This document shows, piece by piece, positions 1-4,640 of a DNA stretch of 6,945 nucleotides. This stretch comes from an uncultured Clostridia bacterium (GTDB lineage: Bacteria; Bacillota; Clostridia; Lachnospirales; Lachnospiraceae): assembly GCA_945622055.1 (NCBI GenBank), contig CALZBV010000135.1:1-6945 (forward strand). The letters are read 5' to 3'. The position numbers and the translations under genes were made by a program. The notes beneath the pieces were generated by a model, which saw only the letters and a program-made list of their open reading frames with translations, was not told the origin of the DNA and ran no database searches. Each line of letters opens with the position of its first letter. The first letter of the stretch is position 1.

Positions 1-267
1 GGTGGCTGCTGCTTCCCGCTTGCAGAAATGCTTCCGGAGGATATTTATGCACAGCAGAAGGAACGTTTCTGCCTGGCGTCAAAGCAGGATGATTATGGCA
101 ATGAGATTGAAGGTTCAGAGCAGCCGTACGGTCTGTACGTAACGGACCTTCTGAGTATTTCACCGTATTGTAAGGAACCGGTGGTGTTTGCTATCTGCGG
201 TAACTCCCAGCGAAAAGAAAATGCGGAAGCCTTTTTAAGATTTCTTCTGCAAAAAGAGAATAACTGA
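1..267 (+). CDS. C-terminal end of a probable extracellular substrate-binding protein (5' end outside window)
   Basis: The frame is open from base 1 and ends at TGA 265-267, so this is the last 88 residues of a longer protein; the internal ATG at 28 is not the real start. The tail reads PYGLYVTDL, then a cysteine, then VVFAICGNSQRKENAEAFLRFLL close to the end. An aromatic/Gly stretch, a hydrophobic strand ending in Asn-Ser, and a last amphipathic helix of the type ENAEAFLRFL are typical of the C-terminus of ABC-transporter solute-binding lipoproteins, where that helix packs on the second lobe. The signal peptide or lipobox would lie upstream and cannot be seen. The ligand is unknown. A hairpin follows 10 bases downstream, so it probably ends its own operon. 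The coding call is firm; the family is an inference from a short tail. Confidence 0.5.
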   Translation, partial: GGCCFPLAEMLPEDIYAQQKERFCLASKQDDYGNEIEGSEQPYGLYVTDLLSISPYCKEPVVFAICGNSQRKENAEAFLRFLLQKENN

Positions 268-276
268 CGGTAGATG

Positions 277-313
277 AAGCGGCTTTCCGTAGGGAGAGTC
301 GCTTTGATTCGTT
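277..313 (+). terminator. Probable intrinsic terminator after the substrate-binding protein gene
   Basis: Bases 277-288 (AAGCGGCTTTCC) pair with 293-304 (GGAGAGTCGCTT) around a GTAG loop. All 12 positions pair, two of them as G-T wobbles. The bases after it (TGATTCGTTT) are only partly T-rich, so termination may be incomplete. Its place, 10 bases after a stop codon and before a new gene with its own -35-like site, fits a transcript end. Confidence 0.55.
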
Positions 314-343
314 TGACAGAAAACGACATTTTTTGCGAAAAAT
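313..343 (+). promoter_or_regulatory. Candidate promoter for the histidine kinase operon
   Basis: A perfect TTGACA (-35 type) lies at 313-318, just after the terminator hairpin. The best -10-like hexamer is AAAAAT at 338-343, which matches TATAAT at four positions with a long 19-bp spacer, in an A/T-rich stretch. The start point would fall near 350, giving a very short leader with the GGGGGAG ribosome binding site at 355-361. The -35 is convincing and the -10 is weak, so the promoter may need an activator, for example the response regulator encoded two genes on. That last point is inference. Confidence 0.35.
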
Positions 344-366
344 AAGCTTTCAGTGGGGGGAGCTAT

Positions 367-1464
367 ATGAAAATACAGGGGAGAAAGAAAAAAGAAAAAA
401 GGATAAACAGGCTTTTACTGTTAAAAGACATATTGATTACGCTTGTGACCTTAAAATGTACAACTGCGATTTGCTGGAATTTAAGGAATACCGAATACGG
501 AGAAACACAGATTGCGCTTTTGTATGTACTTGCGGTGCTTTTGATTGCCCGTTTTAGCAGCCGGTTTTATTTTGGACTGATTGCTTCACTGCTTGCAATG
601 CTTCAAATTGATTATTTCTTTATGGTGCCTTACTTTCAGCTGGATTTCAGCCTGAACGGCTACCCGTTTACTTTCTTTGTAATCTTTGCTGTTTCGAATG
701 TGGTATCGATGCTGATGCTCCAGATTCGGCAGCAGGAGAAGAACCGCCTTGAGGCAGAGCGGGAAAAGCTGCGTGCCAACCTGCTTCGCGCAATCTCGCA
801 TGACATCCGTACGCCTCTGACATCGATAATCGGCTCAGTATCTACGGTAATCGAAAATTACTCCAAAATGGAGAAGGAGGACTCCGTATCGCTGCTTATG
901 GATGCGAGGGCAGAAGCGCAATGGCTGGTTCGTGTTGTGGAAAATCTTCTTTTGGTCACAAAGGTGGATGGAGTGGGGATTTCGCTTCGGAAAACACCGG
1001 AGCTAGCGGATGAGGTACTTTCTTCGGCGGTATTGAAACTAAAAAAACGATTTCCGGATGCACCGATAGAGGCCGGGGTTTCCGAAGAACTGCTTTTTAT
1101 TCCGATGGATGCAGTGCTTGTTGAGCAGGTAATCTGTAATCTGGTTGAAAATGCAATTGTACATGGTGGTCAGGTCAGCAGAATCGGAATTTTTGTTCGG
1201 AGAGAGAAGGATAAGGCCCTTTTTTTGGTGGAGGATGACGGAAAGGGAATCGAACCGGAGGTTCAGAGGAAGCTGCTTAAGCAAGGGCTGTATAACGGAT
1301 TGGGGGAAGAACAGACCGGGAAGCGAAATCTGGGAATCGGTCTGCCGGTTTGCAAAAGCATTATTGAGGCACACAAAGGAGAGCTGCTGCTATCCAATCG
1401 AGCGGAAGGAGGAACGTCAGTGAAATTCTGGCTTCCGCTTGAAGAGGAAGGGAAAGAGGCGTAG
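367..1464 (+). CDS. KdpD-like membrane sensor histidine kinase (short form, no KdpD N-terminal domain)
   Basis: This is a 365-residue membrane sensor kinase that should autophosphorylate on His and pass phosphate to the adjacent regulator. A basic N-terminus is followed by about four hydrophobic segments (roughly residues 17-37, 48-62, 66-88 and 100-118) with very short loops, as in the DUF4118 membrane region of KdpD. A charged linker helix (120-137) leads to the H-box AISHDIRTPLTS with His145, the N-box NLVENA (Asn262), the G1 motif DDGKGI (290-295) and the G2 motif NLGIGLP (321-327). E. coli KdpD is about 890 residues; the cytoplasmic KdpD sensor domain and the Usp-like domain are absent here, and nothing upstream in frame restores them. 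Start ATG 367 follows GGGGGAG at 355-361. The response regulator begins 12 bases after the stop. Kinase identity is secure; the K+ or osmotic stimulus is inferred from KdpD resemblance only. Confidence 0.9.
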   Translation: MKIQGRKKKEKRINRLLLLKDILITLVTLKCTTAICWNLRNTEYGETQIALLYVLAVLLIARFSSRFYFGLIASLLAMLQIDYFFMVPYFQLDFSLNGYPFTFFVIFAVSNVVSMLMLQIRQQEKNRLEAEREKLRANLLRAISHDIRTPLTSIIGSVSTVIENYSKMEKEDSVSLLMDARAEAQWLVRVVENLLLVTKVDGVGISLRKTPELADEVLSSAVLKLKKRFPDAPIEAGVSEELLFIPMDAVLVEQVICNLVENAIVHGGQVSRIGIFVRREKDKALFLVEDDGKGIEPEVQRKLLKQGLYNGLGEEQTGKRNLGIGLPVCKSIIEAHKGELLLSNRAEGGTSVKFWLPLEEEGKEA

Positions 1465-1476
1465 ACAGGGAAAGCT

Positions 1477-2178
1477 ATGGAAAATAAGAAAGTAGTGCTT
1501 GTGGTAGAGGATGAACAAAGCATCTGCAGGTTTGTGTCTGTTGTTCTCGAAACGAACGGGTATCTGGTAGAAACAGCGGGAACCGGTGAGGAGGCGATAA
1601 ATAAATGTCGTGTCAGACAGCCTTCTGTATTGTTACTCGATCTTGGACTTCCGGATATGGATGGTGTACAGGTAATGAAAAAAATGAGGGAACGATATTC
1701 CTTTCCGGTTGTGGTTGTATCTGCCCGGACCGGAGAAAAGGACAAGGCAGAGGTGCTTTCTATGGGGGCGGATGCATACATTACGAAGCCATTTGGAACC
1801 CAGGAGCTGATTGATTGCGTGAAAAGGGCGGAAAGGCACAGCAAGCAGGGAATGGAGCGGTTTCTACCAAAAAAAACGAGAATCCAAACCGGTGAATTTA
1901 CGCTTGACTTGGAAAAAGAATGTGCTCTTGTGAGTGGAAAGGACATAGGTTTGACACACATGGAGTTTATTCTGTTATCAGCATTGGTAAAGAAATCCGG
2001 AAGGGTGCTTACCTATGAATTTTTGATGGAAGAGGTATGGAAGGACACCTCTTTGGAGAAGGCACGGGAGCTGCGGACTTTGATGGCCGGACTTCGAAAA
2101 AAGCTGGAGGAAAATCCGATGGAGCCGTGCTATATTTTTGCAGAAATCGGGGTAGGCTACCGTTTTCGGGATATATAA
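1477..2178 (+). CDS. kdpE: KdpE-like response regulator, OmpR/PhoB family
   Basis: This 233-residue regulator has a receiver domain (about 5-120) with the acidic pair Glu11-Asp12, phospho-acceptor Asp55 in LLLDLGLPD, the switch residue Ser82 in VVSAR and Lys104 in ITKPFG. A winged-helix DNA-binding domain follows (about 133-231), with the recognition region ARELRTLMAGLRKKLEENP and the ending GVGYRF. The EDEQSICRF start, DLGLPDMDG, SARTGEKDK and KPFGTQEL segments all resemble E. coli KdpE closely, which is why I use that symbol. Phosphorylated by the upstream kinase, it should bind promoter DNA as a dimer. The ribosome binding site is AGGGAAAG at 1467-1474, just after the kinase stop. No kdpFABC operon is in the window, so its targets are unknown. 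The symbol marks the family, not proven control of Kdp. Confidence 0.88.
   Translation: MENKKVVLVVEDEQSICRFVSVVLETNGYLVETAGTGEEAINKCRVRQPSVLLLDLGLPDMDGVQVMKKMRERYSFPVVVVSARTGEKDKAEVLSMGADAYITKPFGTQELIDCVKRAERHSKQGMERFLPKKTRIQTGEFTLDLEKECALVSGKDIGLTHMEFILLSALVKKSGRVLTYEFLMEEVWKDTSLEKARELRTLMAGLRKKLEENPMEPCYIFAEIGVGYRFRDI
1951..1978 (+). promoter_or_regulatory. Weak candidate internal promoter inside the response regulator gene, upstream of pyk
   Basis: A perfect TTGACA at 1951-1956 is followed after 16 bp by TGTTAT at 1973-1978 (four matches to TATAAT). It would start transcription near 1985, about 210 bases before the pyruvate kinase gene, and could allow pyk expression independent of the kinase operon. 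It lies in coding DNA specifying Leu-Thr-His, so chance is a serious alternative. Confidence 0.2.
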
Positions 2179-2196
2179 GAAAAGGAGTATGAAGCT

Positions 2197-3618
2197 ATGA
2201 GAAAAACAAAGATTGTATGTACGATCGGACCGGCAAGTAACAATGAGGAGATGCTGCGGAAAATGATGTTAAATGGCATGAACGTTGCCAGATTGAATTT
2301 TTCGCATGGAACACATGAGGATCATAAAAAGACGATAGAGAAAGTCCGCAGGGTAAGGGACGAGCTGAAGCTTCCGGTTGCGGTTTTACTGGATACGAAG
2401 GGACCGGAGATTCGACTGAAGGATTTTGCAAAAGGAAAGGTAACATTGGTTGCTGGTCAGAAGTTTACATTTACCAGTGAGGAGGTTGACGGAGATGAGA
2501 CCAGGGTCAGCACCACCTACAGGGAACTTTCGAAGCAGCTTAAGGCGGGAAATACAATTCTGGTGAACGATGGCCAGCTTGAATTTCTGGTAGAAGCAAC
2601 GACGGAGACAGATGTAATCTGCCGCGTTATCCGTGGAGGTGTGGTTTCCAACCATAAGGGGGTTAACATTCCAAATGTACATTTGGATTTTACCTATATC
2701 AGTGAACAGGATGAAGCAGATCTGCGCTTTGGCGTGGAACAGAAGGTGGATTTCGTGGCAGCTTCCTTTGTACGTTGTAAGGAGGATGTGATTGCCGTGC
2801 GTAATTTCCTGGATTATTACGGCGGAAATGACATTCGTATTATTTCAAAGATTGAAAACAATGAGGGTGTTCAGAACTTTGATGAAATTCTGGCATATTC
2901 CGACGGTATTATGGTAGCAAGAGGAGATATGGGTGTTGAGATTGAGTATGAGAAGCTTCCGGGCATCCAGAAAAATTTCATCAAAAAGTGCTATGAGGCG
3001 GGTAAGATGGTGATTACCGCTACACAGATGCTGGAGTCGATGATTCACAATGCAACCCCGACCAGAGCCGAGATTACCGATGTTGCCAATGCAGTATTTG
3101 ACGGGACCTCCGCAATCATGCTTTCCGGAGAAACCGCAGTAGGCGATCATCCGGAGCTTGTCATTGAAGCAATGGCAAAGATTGCAGAGCAGGCAGAGCA
3201 CGATGCCTTTGAAATGGATATTTACCGTAAGATGCGTTACACCAATGATATCAATGATACGACGAATGCAATCTGTGATGCAGCCTGTACGACAGCAAAG
3301 GATGTCGGCGCGAAAGCGATTGTTGCGGTTACAATGCATGGAAACACCGCAAGAAGAATGTCCAAATTCCGTCCACAGCAGCCGATTATTGCAGCAACTC
3401 CCTGCGAAAAAACGTATCATCAGCTTGCCCTTTCCTGGGGCGTTTATCCGGTAATGGCGCTGTACCAGGCGGATGCGGGAAAATTGTTTGATCATGCGGT
3501 TGCCTGTGCAAAGCGTTTTGGCTATGTACAGGAGCAGGACCGTCTGGTGATTGCAGCCGGAGCAAATGGGGTAACGAACGTGCTGAAGGTCCAGACAGTG
3601 GGAGAGGAGCACCGGTAA
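2197..3618 (+). CDS. pyk: Pyruvate kinase, K+-dependent type, without C-terminal PEP-utiliser extension
   Basis: This 473-residue protein is pyruvate kinase, which converts phosphoenolpyruvate and ADP to pyruvate and ATP at the end of glycolysis. It opens with RKTKIVCTIGPAS and has NVARLNFSHG (Arg32, Asn34, Ser36), DTKGPEIR (66-73), the B domain (about 71-170), the catalytic Lys218 and metal ligand Glu220 in ISKIENNEG, RGDMGVE (242-248) and the signature TATQMLESM with Thr276. The C domain runs to the end. Glu71 matches the rabbit-muscle Glu117 position, which is Lys in K+-independent enzymes, so K+ activation is predicted. The length is that of the basic enzyme; the extra PEP-utiliser-like domain of Geobacillus-type enzymes is missing. 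The ribosome binding site AAGGAG (2182-2187) lies nine bases before ATG 2197. The gene starts 18 bases after the regulator stop, so co-transcription is likely. I see no clear terminator after it. Confidence 0.97.
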   Translation: MRKTKIVCTIGPASNNEEMLRKMMLNGMNVARLNFSHGTHEDHKKTIEKVRRVRDELKLPVAVLLDTKGPEIRLKDFAKGKVTLVAGQKFTFTSEEVDGDETRVSTTYRELSKQLKAGNTILVNDGQLEFLVEATTETDVICRVIRGGVVSNHKGVNIPNVHLDFTYISEQDEADLRFGVEQKVDFVAASFVRCKEDVIAVRNFLDYYGGNDIRIISKIENNEGVQNFDEILAYSDGIMVARGDMGVEIEYEKLPGIQKNFIKKCYEAGKMVITATQMLESMIHNATPTRAEITDVANAVFDGTSAIMLSGETAVGDHPELVIEAMAKIAEQAEHDAFEMDIYRKMRYTNDINDTTNAICDAACTTAKDVGAKAIVAVTMHGNTARRMSKFRPQQPIIAATPCEKTYHQLALSWGVYPVMALYQADAGKLFDHAVACAKRFGYVQEQDRLVIAAGANGVTNVLKVQTVGEEHR

Positions 3619-3645
3619 TCCTGCCAAACTAATCCCGTTCTGCCG

Positions 3646-3674
3646 TTGCGAAATTTGAAGAAATATGGTATACT
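3646..3674 (+). promoter_or_regulatory. Strong sigma-A-type promoter for the membrane protein / DUF5717-like operon
   Basis: TTGCGA at 3646-3651 and TATACT at 3669-3674 are separated by exactly 17 bp, and TGG just before the -10 (3666-3668) makes an extended -10. Transcription should begin around 3681. This is the best promoter in the window, and it lies 27 bases after the pyk stop, in the only intergenic gap on that side. It implies that 3736-6945 is transcribed independently of pyk. Confidence 0.75.
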
Positions 3675-3679
3675 GGAGA

Positions 3680-3705
3680 TGCCGGGGAGACAGTGCTTCC
3701 CGGTA
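3680..3705 (+). other. Stem-loop at the predicted 5' end of the transcript
   Basis: CCGGGGA (3682-3688) pairs with TTCCCGG (3697-3703), with one G-T wobble, around an eight-base loop; a wobble and an A-T pair can extend it to 3680-3705. It starts at the predicted first transcribed base and has no T-run after it, so it is not a terminator for pyk on this strand. A 5'-terminal hairpin of this kind could protect the mRNA from decay. That role is inferred. Confidence 0.4.
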
Positions 3706-3724
3706 CTGAATATTGGATGGCTAC

Positions 3725-3730
3725 AGGAGG
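3725..3730 (+). promoter_or_regulatory. Ribosome binding site that fixes the start of the membrane protein at 3736
   Basis: A full AGGAGG sits five bases before ATG 3736. The longer in-frame reading from TTG 3646 has no comparable site, and that TTG is itself part of the -35 box, so translation must start at 3736. Confidence 0.8.
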
Positions 3731-3735
3731 AGATT

Positions 3736-4620
3736 ATGGCAGAAACAAAGAAAAGAAGAACCTCCGGAGGAGGAAAATCATCCGCAAAAAGGAAATCATC
3801 TGCAAGAAAACCTGATTCCGGGAGAAAAGGAAGCAGAAGGAACGATTCCGGACCGGATCTGCTTACGATTATTGTGGTTATTGTAGCGGTTATTCTTGTC
3901 ACAATACTGATTCTTAACTTTAACAAAGAAAAAAAGGGGAAGGATACTCCGGACCTGTCACCGACCGTTTCATTGACACCGGGGCTGACGGAAACACCGG
4001 AGCCGACGAAAATGCCGACGGCCACGCCGGTGCCGGAGCCGACAAAGGAGCCAGAGGTAACTGAGCCGCCTAAGGAGGATTTGTTTCTTCCGAGAGGAGA
4101 GGCAGAGGAACTCATACGGAAGAACCTTGATACCTCGGTCTACAAGGTGGAGCTGTTAAATGACGAGCTTCCGATTGACGGGAAGCATTATTATCTGTTC
4201 TGCATTGATGACATGGAAGGGAATACCTACGAGCCACTTGTGATTGTGGAGAAGCTTTCGGGGGGATTGTACTATTATGACCCGCTAACCGGGACAGTAT
4301 CGGAATTTTCGGGCTTCCCGTTGGATGCAACGGAGAAGCAGGAGACCGGGGATACGACGATAACAAAGGAACGTGCAGTAGAGCTTGTGAAAGGATTTTC
4401 TGCTGCGCAGCTTGGTCTCGAGAAGGAGCTGGAGCAGTATCAGCTTGAAGTGGATGACTGGTCTTCGGTTGTCATGGCAAAGGAATGCTACGGCATCAAT
4501 GTATTTGAGGTAACGGGAGGCAGGACGCGTCTGAGAGGTGCTTTTTACGTATCCTATGATGGAAAGAGTGTGTATCGTCAGGACTCTGAAACAAACGAAT
4601 TTATCGAAATCAGAAAATAG
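3736..4620 (+). CDS. Single-pass membrane protein with Pro/Thr linker and two PepSY-like extracytoplasmic modules
   Basis: I do not recognise a named gene; the architecture of this 294-residue protein is clear. Residues 1-35 are very basic (14 Lys/Arg) and rich in Ser/Gly. One hydrophobic helix follows at about 42-62 (LLTIIVVIVAVILVTILIL), with basic residues on its N-terminal side, so the N-terminus should be cytoplasmic and the rest outside. Residues 72-113 form a Pro/Thr/Glu linker with repeated PEPTK-type units. Two modules follow: 117-192 starts with the helix GEAEELIRK and ends GLYYYDPLTGTVSEF; 208-293 starts with ITKERAVELVKGF and ends in SVYRQDSETNEFIEI. This pattern of a helix and then strands, ending in Tyr/Asp-x-x-(Thr/Glu)-Gly/Asn, resembles PepSY domains, which are often linked to inhibition of peptidases or to the envelope. 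PepSY membership is inferred. The gene follows its own promoter and lies 20 bases before the DUF5717-like gene. Confidence 0.8.
   Translation: MAETKKRRTSGGGKSSAKRKSSARKPDSGRKGSRRNDSGPDLLTIIVVIVAVILVTILILNFNKEKKGKDTPDLSPTVSLTPGLTETPEPTKMPTATPVPEPTKEPEVTEPPKEDLFLPRGEAEELIRKNLDTSVYKVELLNDELPIDGKHYYLFCIDDMEGNTYEPLVIVEKLSGGLYYYDPLTGTVSEFSGFPLDATEKQETGDTTITKERAVELVKGFSAAQLGLEKELEQYQLEVDDWSSVVMAKECYGINVFEVTGGRTRLRGAFYVSYDGKSVYRQDSETNEFIEIRK
3949..4074 (+). repeat. Pro/Thr/Glu-rich linker coding region with short internal repeats
   Basis: This stretch encodes the extracytoplasmic stalk (residues 72-113) of the membrane protein. CCGGAGCCGAC occurs at 3997-4007 and again at 4033-4043, exactly 36 bases apart, each encoding PEPTK. 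Degenerate repeats like this tend to change length between strains. I infer a flexible spacer holding the two modules away from the membrane or through the cell wall. Confidence 0.5.
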
Positions 4621-4640
4621 CATAAAATACAAGGTTTTGG

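Noticed and set aside
333..557. Short + strand frame overlapping the start of the histidine kinase
   Set aside because: It is out of frame with a well-supported kinase that has its own ribosome binding site; the product has no features of a real protein.
1263..1961. Minus-strand reading frame of 232 codons
   Set aside because: It overlaps both the kinase and regulator genes on the opposite strand, is Ser-rich and has no motif.
2138..2177. TTGCAG and TATATA just upstream of pyk as a promoter
   Set aside because: The spacer is 28 bp, far too long, and a start after TATATA would leave almost no leader before the ribosome binding site.
2845..3627. Minus-strand reading frame of 260 codons
   Set aside because: It lies entirely opposite pyruvate kinase; the translation is rich in Cys, His and Arg with no recognisable domain, as expected of a shadow frame.
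3619..3645. Possible terminator directly after pyk
   Set aside because: No stem-loop followed by a T-run is present. The later hairpin at 3682-3703 has no T-run and sits at the next transcript's start.
3522..4115. Minus-strand reading frame of 197 codons, rich in Ser, Gly and Val
   Set aside because: It lies opposite the end of pyk and the low-complexity Pro/Thr linker, spans the promoter gap and has no ribosome binding site; its composition is the mirror of the linker repeats.
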